This document shows, piece by piece, positions 42,763 to 51,271 of a DNA stretch of 64,000 nucleotides (position 1 is its first letter; each line of letters opens with the position of its first letter). Source of the DNA: Clostridia bacterium (GTDB lineage: Bacteria; Bacillota_A; Clostridia; Oscillospirales; CAG-272); contig JAGBRZ010000190.1 in NCBI GenBank assembly GCA_017632155.1, positions 1-64,000 of the forward strand, read 5' to 3'. Under the pieces are notes generated by a model, which saw only the letters and a program-made list of their open reading frames with translations, did no database searches and had not been told where the DNA came from. The position numbers and the translations under genes are program-made.

Positions 42763-44481
42763 TTATGCTACTTGCTGTAGTTTTAAGATTTCATTGTACA
42801 TACGTTCCATTTCGGTGTATGCGATTCTGTGACATCCGGCAACCAAAATGTCATCACGATATTCCGTGATCCTAAATATGCCGCAATTCTCAGTTCTAAT
42901 TTCAGTAGGGGTAAATGTGCGTGGATCTTCATGCCATTGTTTGATTGTGCGGAATACAACCTTACACACTTTAACTGGGAGCCTGATGCCTTTACTTGTT
43001 TCGATAAGCGTATCATCCTTGAATCTTAACAAGATATTGCCACCGTAGTAGTATTCCTTATCGTCTCTACATTCGTTGGGTATAGCATCAAGGTGGTCAC
43101 GCCAAATATTACGTAAGCCTTCAATTCCACTTTCACGATAAACAGCGAGCTTTTGCAACTTCTCTTCACGTTCAGCACGCTTACGAGCTTCCAACTCAGC
43201 CATTCGAGCCTCACGCTCCTCGGCTTCTTTGATTCTACGCAATTCTGCATCACGTTCATACTTTGCACATCGTTCACGATACGCATCATACAAAGCGGTC
43301 TCTACAGGTGTCAAGCTATCAACAGTACGCTTTCCAGATTTAATGTCATGGTCTACATTCATAGCAACTATACGACTACGCTTGATAGCACACATATCGT
43401 AAAATCTCTTCAACCAATGTTTCTTGTCTGGAGCATTGCAAAACTCACGGAACTGCTCAGGACCAAACTTAACCTCAATATGCTCATGATAATTATAGTA
43501 ATAGCTTGAATGCTCCATGAAATAGATAACCTCACCAGTAAAATGATTGGTAACAGTCTGGAATGTATGGTCGTATCTGCTGTCTTTAATAGGTCCAAGT
43601 CCGATGTAACGCATGGCACGTTCCATAGACTTCTCCTTATGTTCACGCTGCTTTTTTGTACGAACCAGCTTCTTCTCGAAATTGGCAAATTTGATTGCAA
43701 TGCGCTGGGAGGGGGTCATCGCCTGTATTTCCTTATAAGAATACAAAGGTTTACGGCTCCACCCATTGCTTGTCATTAAATACCTATTGACTTTTTCTGC
43801 AAACTCTCTTGCATTTGCAGCTTTTTTGAGTGGAGCAACACGTTCCTCATACGCATTCCAAGTGCCGGCACCGAATACTGCATCAGTTACCTCTTGAATA
43901 GACAATCCCTCCAGCAAACATTTCACCATCTTGCGCTTTCTCATAATCCAGGCACGAGACTCCTTTGTGAGATTTGTTCCCAGCTTCTGTTTCAGCCATT
44001 TTTGAGGTGAAGCATCGTTATTATACAGTTCGTTCAACTCTTTTATGTATCTCCAACACTTCAATGAAATCTCACCATCTTTTAATGAGCGTGAAGTAGT
44101 GATTTGCAGGAAATCTTGATAAAGATTGTTGATAAACACTTCAACCATCTGCATACGCACCTTCTTATCGAAAGGCGTATGTCTGTCAATAAAATGTACG
44201 TTGTCCCATTCCCAATATGTTGCTGATAAATGGCAACGGAAAACGTGAACTCTGCCAGGAACTGCACCACATAATGCGCTTATGTGTTTTGATGTTGATG
44301 GACTCAGATTTTCATCTATAATTACCATCACATTTTTATCCTTGTCGAGCCATTGACCGATAACCGTATTGTAAGATTTGAAACTGTACTCATCGCAGGA
44401 ACAGTTGCCTGCAACCAATGAGCCATTTCGACCAAAGTCTTGGTTGGCCCATCTATGAGCTATATCTGAATAAGATGCCAT
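42763..44481 (-). CDS. hypothetical protein, large, with charged coiled coil
   Basis: 572 residues. N-terminus rich in Cys/His/Ser (AGNCSCDEYSFKSY), central basic region, a long Glu/Arg/Lys coiled coil at about 425-475 (RRIKEAEEREARMAELEARK), and a strand-rich C-terminus. The fold is not recognised. It is one of the largest unknown genes of the window and comes first after the hairpin-bearing gap at 44482-44630. Confidence 0.72.
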   Translation of the reverse strand: MASYSDIAHRWANQDFGRNGSLVAGNCSCDEYSFKSYNTVIGQWLDKDKNVMVIIDENLSPSTSKHISALCGAVPGRVHVFRCHLSATYWEWDNVHFIDRHTPFDKKVRMQMVEVFINNLYQDFLQITTSRSLKDGEISLKCWRYIKELNELYNNDASPQKWLKQKLGTNLTKESRAWIMRKRKMVKCLLEGLSIQEVTDAVFGAGTWNAYEERVAPLKKAANAREFAEKVNRYLMTSNGWSRKPLYSYKEIQAMTPSQRIAIKFANFEKKLVRTKKQREHKEKSMERAMRYIGLGPIKDSRYDHTFQTVTNHFTGEVIYFMEHSSYYYNYHEHIEVKFGPEQFREFCNAPDKKHWLKRFYDMCAIKRSRIVAMNVDHDIKSGKRTVDSLTPVETALYDAYRERCAKYERDAELRRIKEAEEREARMAELEARKRAEREEKLQKLAVYRESGIEGLRNIWRDHLDAIPNECRDDKEYYYGGNILLRFKDDTLIETSKGIRLPVKVCKVVFRTIKQWHEDPRTFTPTEIRTENCGIFRITEYRDDILVAGCHRIAYTEMERMYNEILKLQQVA

Positions 44482-44578
44482 AATTTACTGTTTTAAGATT
44501 TGTCAATTGTTTATTATGAATAGGGAAATGCTAAAAGAGTGGTGTGAAAAGTTGTCCACTTTTTTGCGCTTAATGAAC

Positions 44579-44611
44579 AAGGCCACTTCAACACTAAGTC
44601 AAAGTGGCCTT
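44579..44611 (-). terminator. hairpin in 44482-44630 gap
   Basis: AAGGCCACTT (44579-44588) pairs with AAGTGGCCTT (44602-44611) over a 13-nt loop, 20 bases after the stop of the 44631 gene. The gap also holds GTTGTCCACTTTTTT (44552-44566), a sequence echoed at 55088-55096. Probably a terminator for the upstream genes. Confidence 0.6.
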
Positions 44612-44630
44612 GCAATAGGGTATTGAAAAA

Positions 44631-44852
44631 CTATATTTCAATCTTTATGTCTTCTGTCTTGAATCCAACTTGCCAAATGTCATAATTGCAATTCAAAACA
44701 GACACACGAACAGCTTCACAAATTCGATGCTGGAGGATTTCTGCAACTTGCTCAAAATTCTCCACCCAGATATTTGTATATTTAGGAGTAATGGAATATG
44801 TCTCACATTCAACTGTCAATGTGATACTCCCATTTTTAAGAGTGCCTTTCAT
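44631..44852 (-). CDS. hypothetical protein
   Basis: 73 residues from MKGTLKNGSITLTVE at 44852, five bases after the upstream stop. Mixed strand/helix. Unknown. Confidence 0.6.
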   Translation of the reverse strand: MKGTLKNGSITLTVECETYSITPKYTNIWVENFEQVAEILQHRICEAVRVSVLNCNYDIWQVGFKTEDIKIEI

Positions 44853-44856
44853 ATTT

Positions 44857-45402
44857 CTACTTCTTAGCAATATTTAATTTATCTGCTGCCATGCGCAACT
44901 CTTCAGCGTACTCATATTCAGAGTATAAGTCACCCATAACACGAGCTACATTTCGCATTTCATCATCGGATAGGTCTTCAGCGTCATATCCATAGGAAAT
45001 CAAATCATCACGACACACAGTAATAATTGTAAAATCATCTTGTTGCATCGTAACATCGTTAATTCCATCAGCGTCTGGAATAAGATCTATAATGAAGCCT
45101 AAGTGTCCGGCAAATACATCCCAAGCCTGGAAATCAACCAACTCTCCGCTTTCCTTGTCTTCGCCAACGAATATTAGATGGCCGTTGTCAACTGACACAG
45201 ATCTGATTTCTATATCAGTAGGATTAGGAAACATGCTGTTGACATTCACAGCTATAATTGGATGCTCGTCTTCCACAAAGCCCTCCTCTTCTGTGTTCCA
45301 CCACGAATAACTCCCGCCATGAGCCTCTAATGCTCGGCAAAGTTCTTGTTGCTCTTTGCGCTTAATGTCATGCACAAGATAGCGAAAATCTGTATGTTTC
45401 AT
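44857..45402 (-). CDS. hypothetical acidic protein
   Basis: 181 residues, acidic, starts MKHTDFRYLVHDIKRKE. Contains NTEEEGFVEDEHPIIAVNV and SVDNGHLIFVGEDKESGE. No family recognised. Part of a long run of unknown accessory genes transcribed together. Confidence 0.65.
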   Translation of the reverse strand: MKHTDFRYLVHDIKRKEQQELCRALEAHGGSYSWWNTEEEGFVEDEHPIIAVNVNSMFPNPTDIEIRSVSVDNGHLIFVGEDKESGELVDFQAWDVFAGHLGFIIDLIPDADGINDVTMQQDDFTIITVCRDDLISYGYDAEDLSDDEMRNVARVMGDLYSEYEYAEELRMAADKLNIAKK

Positions 45403-45414
45403 CGCTTGAATTTA

Positions 45415-46548
45415 TTAAGTTCTACAAACACAAATTGAGGTGCCATCTACCCAATAAGATTGGTAGGTTCCATCATAATGGTTTAATACAGAGCACCAAT
45501 CATCATCCACCAGAATTTCGAGCCAGTCGTTCAATCCCAATGTTGTACTACCTGCTGATACCGCCTCCTTCCAAAAATATTCGTATTCACTATCGTTATG
45601 CACGGTATCATGTACTAAATCTTTCAACTCTTGTACTGTACCAACATAATACTCACACCCATTTACAGAATATAAATGTTCACTTACTTCTGTAAAAGTG
45701 TCCATCATGTCGGCATACGAATAGTTAAGATGCGTTCCAAGAGCGATAAATCGTTCTGCTTGCTGGCGGTTGAAATCACCCAAGTGCATAATCATATCAA
45801 CCGATGTCTTAGGACCAATTGGTTCTTGACAATCAGCATCGCCATTCGCTAATGATGTAGAATATTCCTTTTCTTCTTTTCCGATTTGATTACAAATGCC
45901 TTCAATCATTTGCACTATATTATCTGGGAGGGGGTCGTACAGCCATGAGGTACCGTATTTATAGCCTCGGTCCTCATATATACCATTTAAGGCCAGAAAG
46001 AAACATTGCACACAATAATCTTTCATATCGTGCTTTATGTCATACTTCTCACAACCCATAATGTAACGCACAGGATTGCCTTGCATTTTATCTTTGATAA
46101 CTGCGGCAACTTGTTTATGTCCTGATTTGTCAATTACAAAGCCATCGTTTGTTAAAATACAGTTCATGAGCACTGTATATTGTTTACGATCTTCGTTAGG
46201 AATACGAGTAAATAACTCTATGAAGTGATAATAGTCTTCTTCGTATTTCTTGCTTTGAAGGTACCTTGATTGTCTGTGTGTACCTCCAGACATGTTGTTC
46301 AAATGATATTTTGACCAAAACTCCAACAAAGACCGTTGGCCTTGTGTACGTGGTTTAATGTGCGTATCACATTGCCCACACCCGCCACATCCTTCACCGC
46401 ATACGGACACTTCGTATAGTTGTGTAAACGGCTGTAACGTGGTTCTATCAACGCATTCATGTTTTTTATTGCGTATCTCTATTTCGACACACCAACTATT
46501 CTTATTGGCATCACGAAATCTTATTGATTGTTTATATTTATTGCTCAT
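45415..46548 (-). CDS. hypothetical protein with CxxC-like cluster
   Basis: 377 residues from MSNKYKQSIRFRD at 46548. A Cys/Gly cluster (VCGEGCGGCGQCDTH) near residue 50 could bind metal. The rest is helical with aromatic residues. No function recognised. Confidence 0.65.
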   Translation of the reverse strand: MSNKYKQSIRFRDANKNSWCVEIEIRNKKHECVDRTTLQPFTQLYEVSVCGEGCGGCGQCDTHIKPRTQGQRSLLEFWSKYHLNNMSGGTHRQSRYLQSKKYEEDYYHFIELFTRIPNEDRKQYTVLMNCILTNDGFVIDKSGHKQVAAVIKDKMQGNPVRYIMGCEKYDIKHDMKDYCVQCFFLALNGIYEDRGYKYGTSWLYDPLPDNIVQMIEGICNQIGKEEKEYSTSLANGDADCQEPIGPKTSVDMIMHLGDFNRQQAERFIALGTHLNYSYADMMDTFTEVSEHLYSVNGCEYYVGTVQELKDLVHDTVHNDSEYEYFWKEAVSAGSTTLGLNDWLEILVDDDWCSVLNHYDGTYQSYWVDGTSICVCRT

Positions 46549-46553
46549 AATTG

Positions 46554-46814
46554 TCAAGTCATTAAAGAGTAGAAAGCTAAATTTGCATAAGTATTCTTGT
46601 GTACAAAAGTCTTCATGTAGTCTCGAACTATTTCATCATGACTCCATTCGTCACTATATCTTGCAGATACTTTACCATTTATCACAACGCTCCACGCACT
46701 CTTATCATGGTCATATAATATCTGCATTCCACATAACTTATATGCTAAATCAGTTAATGAATCCGCAGGATATGGTAAGCCATTATATATGGCCAAATAT
46801 TTTGGATGTGCCAT
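46554..46814 (-). CDS. hypothetical protein
   Basis: 86 residues; PKYLAIYNGLPYPADSLTDLAYKL near the N-terminus. Unknown. Two bases separate it from the upstream gene. Confidence 0.6.
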   Translation of the reverse strand: MAHPKYLAIYNGLPYPADSLTDLAYKLCGMQILYDHDKSAWSVVINGKVSARYSDEWSHDEIVRDYMKTFVHKNTYANLAFYSLMT

Positions 46815-46816
46815 AT

Positions 46817-47236
46817 TTATGTTAATTGATTTACAATTTCTTGTATAAATTGATATGAGACAGGGATATTCTCTGTTACTCGATTATGCCATGCGTTACC
46901 ACGTTTGAATATAAATCTGACAGGCTGACCAGGTTTTGTTTCCTTCAACTTTCTCTGCAACGCACTTTTCCATTCAACGGCAGGCTTTGATTGTAGAAAC
47001 CTTTTCACGATTGCAATAGACTGCTTCCAGTCATAATAACGAGGTTCCCAAGGCTGTCCAATCATGTCTGAAAATCGGATAGTAAATATATGTTCACTGA
47101 TACGATTAAGTTTCTGGGAGGCGGCAACACGTTGCATTGCAGTATTGATTATTGTCTCAATTGCTATTTCAAGTTCCCGCTTTTGCTTTTCTAAAGTCTC
47201 CAGTTCTTTTTGTATGTCATTTAGCGATTTTTCCAT
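46817..47236 (-). CDS. hypothetical protein with N-terminal coiled coil
   Basis: 139 residues; residues 3-45 are a coiled coil (LNDIQKELETLEKQKRELE), followed by a compact domain. Unknown. Confidence 0.62.
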   Translation of the reverse strand: MEKSLNDIQKELETLEKQKRELEIAIETIINTAMQRVAASQKLNRISEHIFTIRFSDMIGQPWEPRYYDWKQSIAIVKRFLQSKPAVEWKSALQRKLKETKPGQPVRFIFKRGNAWHNRVTENIPVSYQFIQEIVNQLT

Positions 47237-47237
47237 A

Positions 47238-47567
47238 TTAGCATTGTTGAAAAGTTCGTACTAATGCTCCAAATGAATCAAACTGCACACCTAATGTATC
47301 ATGAGATTGTTTGGAGCCACATTCACATTTTCCTACCGGTGAGCCTGAGCCACATTCACATAAATCAATTCCCCAACGGTTTACACAATGGTCGCAACAA
47401 TATGAATCTGGCAATTGCTCTGCATCAGAAATGTCTAATTGAAGATTCTCAAAAGTCTCCATAAACATGCTGTTGGAAGCGTTGTTTTCAAACCATACGG
47501 TAATTGCTCCACACGCACATTTCTGATAATGTGTTATTTGTTCAGCCATAAGTTCAAAGATTGACAA
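47238..47567 (-). CDS. hypothetical Cys-rich, putative zinc-binding protein
   Basis: 109 residues with three Cys clusters: CACGA near 18, CCDHC near 58, and CECGSGSPVGKCECGS near 70-85, the last similar to SEC-C-like repeats. Likely binds zinc; target unknown. Overlaps upstream gene by 34 bases. Confidence 0.65.
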   Translation of the reverse strand: MSIFELMAEQITHYQKCACGAITVWFENNASNSMFMETFENLQLDISDAEQLPDSYCCDHCVNRWGIDLCECGSGSPVGKCECGSKQSHDTLGVQFDSFGALVRTFQQC

Positions 47568-48124
47568 GCGTTACACAAAATGTCATATAATTCATCGTAT
47601 GTGAAGAGGTCTGAAGCATCCACAAACTCTTGATCTTTGTCAATGTATGTGATTTCGATCAAATCCTTTTCTTTCAGCGACAATGCTTTAATGATAACAG
47701 GACGCTCACAATCGTTCCCAACTTCATCACTGCCGCGAATAATAGAGTGGCAATCAGTTAATTCGATACGACCACCATATTCTTTAATCAACTGTTTAAG
47801 CAATGCTTGAAGATTGCCGTAATTGTGCTTATGCCACCATTCTACAGACTGTCTTGTAGTCTTCGTCTTTTTGTCGGCAAACGTAATATCGAAACGAAGC
47901 AAGTTATGAAGTTCAGACTCCACAATCTCTCGAATGAACTTCGCTAAATGGTGTATTTGTTCATCGCTGGACGTACCCCAGACATTAGCAGCAGCTTGTA
48001 CTGCGTTTTGTACTGACAATGAAATTTGAGTCCAATCATCAAACTCTCTCTTGTCATTCAAGATATTCCAAAGACGCTTGTTAGCATCTTCTATATATTT
48101 CGGGTCATACTTCTTCTTGTTCAT
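47534..48124 (-). CDS. hypothetical protein
   Basis: 196 residues, helical, starts MNKKKYDPKYIEDANKRLW. No family recognised. It is the first gene after the nested hairpin at 48171-48275. Confidence 0.65.
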   Translation of the reverse strand: MNKKKYDPKYIEDANKRLWNILNDKREFDDWTQISLSVQNAVQAAANVWGTSSDEQIHHLAKFIREIVESELHNLLRFDITFADKKTKTTRQSVEWWHKHNYGNLQALLKQLIKEYGGRIELTDCHSIIRGSDEVGNDCERPVIIKALSLKEKDLIEITYIDKDQEFVDASDLFTYDELYDILCNACQSLNLWLNK

Positions 48125-48170
48125 AATGATAATATTTAGTGTGATTATTGATTAGGGGGATAACTTTACT

Positions 48171-48275
48171 GTGATGATTTATAGCCTCCTTCCGTGAAGG
48201 GACCAGGCCAGGTAATAACCTGGCATCGGTCCCTTCTACAATGGAGGGTATATAAATATTATCAATCCATCACAC
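48171..48275. other. solitary nested hairpin, same architecture as the RT array
   Basis: Layered stems with internal loops: TGTGATG/CATCACA (48171-48177 with 48269-48275), CCTCC/GGAGG (48186-48190 with 48244-48248), GAAGGGACC/GGTCCCTTC (48197-48205 with 48229-48237), CCAGGT/ACCTGG (48209-48214 with 48219-48224), loop AATA. It sits alone between two unrelated genes. The layering is like the eight hairpins at 49938-51223, but the linker motifs are not obvious here. Confidence 0.75.
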
Positions 48276-48298
48276 AAATACCTCCCAAGTATTTGAGG

Positions 48299-49381
48299 TT
48301 ACTTACGCTTTCTCCATGACTTAATTTTAGCACGGATGTCGATACTGTTGTCTTCCAGACATTTCTTCAGAACCGCCAACATTCTCCAGCCATCACCGTT
48401 GCAATACATAGTTGCTTTGGCCTTGATGAACTGTAAAGACAATTCCTTATCCAACTTCTTTCCGGCATCATCAATGATGTTGCAATTGTGGAAACGAATC
48501 ATATTCTGGAGTGTAAAGTAGGCACCAGAACCCTTGTAAGCGTCAATCCACTCACAGCACTGAGGAGTGTCCCAATCCAACTTCAAACGCTTGTCGTTGA
48601 AATTCTTTGTAGCCACATACAACTGCTCAATTGTCTTCGCATTACGGATTTGTCCAAGACCCATCCAGAACTTGTTGTAGAGCTTACTACGCATGTCAGA
48701 TACGAAGATATGCTTACCGCCAATTGTCTTGTATGGCACACCTTTACATCTCTTCTCAGGTTTACGGTCTACAAACTTCTGCAACTCACTGATATAGTGC
48801 TTTGCCATCTGCATTACTACCGCCTGATTGAACCAACGATGGCGGTCCTCAAAGTTCTCACGGTCATTGTGCTTTGCCATCTTGACCTGAGCGTGCAACT
48901 CGTTCAATAACATCTTCCAGGTGTACTCGTAACCAAGACGATGAATCATAGCAGTTACGCCATAACGCTGATGTGTCTTATAGTCTTCAGCAGCCATCAT
49001 GTAGAACATCTGCGCCATCACCCAACGTCTGAACAACTTTCGGTTAGGTATAGTACCATTCGTCAAAATGTACTGGAAGATAGGATCGTTATCGTCCAAG
49101 ATAGAGAGTTTGCCATCCTTGTTGCAAGCGATACACTCACCGCCATTTGCACCCTGCATAGCAAATAGATTACTTACGTCAACACCAGCAGCTCGCAATG
49201 CCTCGATACGTTCCTGTGCGCTACGCTTTTGCTTGTCAGCAGCAGGAGCATATACAGTACCCAGACCAGCGTCCTTACCAATGATTACACCGACAGCAAT
49301 AGATGACTGTGCGGGGATTGCCAACTCTGTGCCGCAGTTAGGGCACAACACCTTTGTCTCGTTTGACTTCTTTTTAGCCAT
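48299..49381 (-). CDS. hypothetical protein with zinc-ribbon N-terminus
   Basis: 360 residues. CPNCGTEL at the N-terminus and CIACNK at about 97 could make a zinc ribbon; the rest is basic and helical (for example FEDRHRWFNQAVVMQMAKHYISELQKFV). Unknown role, possibly nucleic-acid binding. It stands between the solitary hairpin and the RT hairpin array. Confidence 0.68.
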   Translation of the reverse strand: MAKKKSNETKVLCPNCGTELAIPAQSSIAVGVIIGKDAGLGTVYAPAADKQKRSAQERIEALRAAGVDVSNLFAMQGANGGECIACNKDGKLSILDDNDPIFQYILTNGTIPNRKLFRRWVMAQMFYMMAAEDYKTHQRYGVTAMIHRLGYEYTWKMLLNELHAQVKMAKHNDRENFEDRHRWFNQAVVMQMAKHYISELQKFVDRKPEKRCKGVPYKTIGGKHIFVSDMRSKLYNKFWMGLGQIRNAKTIEQLYVATKNFNDKRLKLDWDTPQCCEWIDAYKGSGAYFTLQNMIRFHNCNIIDDAGKKLDKELSLQFIKAKATMYCNGDGWRMLAVLKKCLEDNSIDIRAKIKSWRKRK

Positions 49382-49414
49382 AATTGATAGAATTAAAAAG
49401 TTATTGAAAAACAG

Positions 49415-49873
49415 TTATTTATTTGTAGGCTCCACCCAATCTTTGAGTATCACCAAGTCTTTGTCATTACCACTTTGCCAAAACCAATTACCCATTGTTT
49501 CAGCATTCCACTGGAAGCCAAGAATGATTTGGCATAAGAAATACAATTCCAGTTCGATTTGCGCTTTGTCTCTTCGTTCACCAAACATCATATCGTCATC
49601 GCTCAAATCAAGCTCTGACAAGGTTCTGAAGTATTGTCGCGCTTTACTTTCACTACGCTCTGACGGGACAGAGTGCTTGTATCGTTGGTATAACATTTCC
49701 ACCTCCGACAAACATTCTCTCTCATCCGCTTTCGCTACTCCCAGTTCACCTTCATACACACCGTTTTCGATGATGTACTTACCGTCAATCTTCAGACTTC
49801 TCTCTTGAAAATTGACCTTGAATTTCGCACCGTTCTCAACGGCAGAAATCGCATTTTGATAGATGTTACTCAT
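49415..49873 (-). CDS. hypothetical protein downstream of hairpin array
   Basis: 152 residues, acidic, no motif recognised. Its start is 65 bases beyond the last hairpin, so it is the first gene after the array in the RT's transcription direction. It could be co-transcribed with RT and array. Confidence 0.65.
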   Translation of the reverse strand: MSNIYQNAISAVENGAKFKVNFQERSLKIDGKYIIENGVYEGELGVAKADERECLSEVEMLYQRYKHSVPSERSESKARQYFRTLSELDLSDDDMMFGERRDKAQIELELYFLCQIILGFQWNAETMGNWFWQSGNDKDLVILKDWVEPTNK

Positions 49874-49937
49874 ACTTAAAATGTTATTAAATAATTCACA
49901 CTCAAATCATTGACGCATTGCTTTACATACTTGATAT

Positions 49938-50002
49938 ATACAGTATGTCCTGGATCCTGAAGTCCATGTTAATTACTTCAGGATCCAGGTATAATACTGT
50001 AT
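49938..50002. other. array hairpin A
   Basis: Outer stem ATACAGTAT/ATACTGTAT; inner 15-bp perfect stem 49949-49963 with 49975-49989; 11-nt loop. Simplest of the eight. Confidence 0.9.
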
Positions 50003-50089
50003 CTTAAATGTTGATTGCTTGTGTAAGAATTGGTTGCGTTACCATGAAGTCTCAATTAGAATGACACATGACTGTAGTTATTCGATGTA

Positions 50090-50171
50090 TGCAGCTTTGT
50101 TACAGTGGGCACCTGTAGAACCAGCTCGATAGGCTGGTGAATGCGTGGTGCCCTTGTAATCTGAAGCTGCA
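50090..50171. other. array hairpin B
   Basis: Four stacked stems: TGCAGCTT/AAGCTGCA, TTACA/TGTAA, GGGCACC/GGTGCCC and ACCAGC/GCTGGT, loop TCGATAG. Confidence 0.9.
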
Positions 50172-50260
50172 CAATGAAGCCTCTAATCTTGACTTCTCAC
50201 TTTGTGTTAAGTTCTGCAATACTCATAGAAATGGCACGTTCCTATAATCGTATGATATAT

Positions 50261-50345
50261 GCCGCGTTAAGAAGCATGTAGCCGGCGTGCATCTCGGTAA
50301 TAACGGAGACTGCACGCCGGCAGCGGGCTTATTTAGCAACGCGGC
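50261..50345. other. array hairpin C
   Basis: Outer GCCGCGTT/AACGCGGC and perfect 11-bp inner GCCGGCGTGCA/TGCACGCCGGC, with short AGC/GCT pairing between and a TCTC/GAGA tip. Confidence 0.9.
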
Positions 50346-50437
50346 CTATTAAATCAGGGTTTCTCCTTGTATTGCAATACGTGCTTTTTTCGGCAGATCT
50401 CAAAATACCGGTATATCTCTGTAGTGTCTTGATATTG

Positions 50438-50519
50438 CCCGTGCTTGGACGCGATCTCATCCACATGAAATCACCTGATAAGGTGATGATAGGATGAGAT
50501 CGCGTCATTATGACACGGG
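50438..50519. other. array hairpin D
   Basis: CCCGTG/CACGGG, then a perfect 15-bp stem at 50448-50462 with 50492-50506, then ATCACC/GGTGAT, loop TGATAA. Confidence 0.92.
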
Positions 50520-50614
50520 GTTATTGAAGATGTATTACTTGAACTGCCATTCTATACTGATTATTTTTTACGGTTCTCTATGCGGTTGGCATATTACTGT
50601 ATCGCTTTGATATA

Positions 50615-50696
50615 ATTCAGAATATGTTGATTAACAGCATCTTATTCCAGTAGATAAACTGGATTCAGATGCTGTGAATCGACTTACATTCTGAAT
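50615..50696. other. array hairpin E
   Basis: ATTCAGAAT/ATTCTGAAT, ACAGCATCT/AGATGCTGT and TCCAG/CTGGA, loop TAGATAAA. Confidence 0.9.
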
Positions 50697-50787
50697 ATTA
50701 AACTTTCCACATCTTGAACCATACGTTTATGCTAACTTTTTGTAATTCTCAGGAATGCTGGCATATCACTATACGAATTAGATATTA

Positions 50788-50872
50788 GTCGTAAGAGATG
50801 ACGTGCGCCATCACGAGATGGAACATCTGATAGGATGTGGAAATCTCGTGCCATGAAACGTCATATTCAGAC
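50788..50872. other. array hairpin F
   Basis: Weak outer GTC/GAC, then ATGACGT/ACGTCAT, CACGAGAT/ATCTCGTG and ACATC/GATGT, loop TGATAG. Confidence 0.9.
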
Positions 50873-50972
50873 GGCAAATTGAAGTTCATTCTCTTGAATC
50901 ACGCTTTTATGCTAAGTGTTTGTTCGGTTCTCATAATAACTGGCACATTCCTTTATTGTGTTGATATTTCCA

Positions 50973-51049
50973 GCGTATAGCAGCTATAATCGAGTCCGAA
51001 GGCGTATCGTTAGAGGGCCTTCAGACTCGCAGTAGAGCTGCTTAAACGC
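50973..51049. other. array hairpin G
   Basis: GCGT/ACGC, AGCAGCT/AGCTGCT, CGAGTC/GACTCG and GAAGGC/GCCTTC, 13-nt loop. Confidence 0.9.
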
Positions 51050-51138
51050 GGGATATTTAATCCTTATTCCTTGAACCTACACAATGTGCTTTGTGTGAAT
51101 GTCATACGAATGGTATGAAACTTTACTCTTTCGATATG

Positions 51139-51223
51139 GACAGGTTATGCCAGAATCTTGGAACCTTGAATCCGGTTGATATACCGGATGAATGGTTCCT
51201 GGACTCTGGTTAATAGACCTGTC
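51139..51223. other. array hairpin H, nearest the RT gene
   Basis: GACAGGT/ACCTGTC, CCAGA/TCTGG, GGAACC/GGTTCC and ATCCGGT/ACCGGAT, loop TGATAT. Confidence 0.92.
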
Positions 51224-51271
51224 GAATAAATGCTCGTATCTTCATTCACAATTGCATACTCAATTTACACT

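Larger units (their letters stand above)
49896..51223. repeat. RT-adjacent array of eight units of linker plus nested hairpin
   Basis: 1.3 kb without a plausible gene. Hairpin centres are at about 49970, 50131, 50303, 50478, 50655, 50831, 51011 and 51180, that is a period of 160-180 bp. Linkers of about 87-108 bp share ordered blocks on the plus strand: CTTGA(A), then CTCA, then TGGCA, then CTNTA, then six bases and GATAT just before each hairpin. Hairpin arms share no sequence between units but are always complementary. The array begins about 50 bp after the stop codon of the reverse transcriptase gene. Confidence 0.93.

Noticed and set aside
49896..51223. CRISPR array
   Set aside because: The period and alternation of conserved and variable parts resemble one, but the conserved part is about 90 bp and only loosely conserved, the variable parts are self-complementary, and no cas gene is present.
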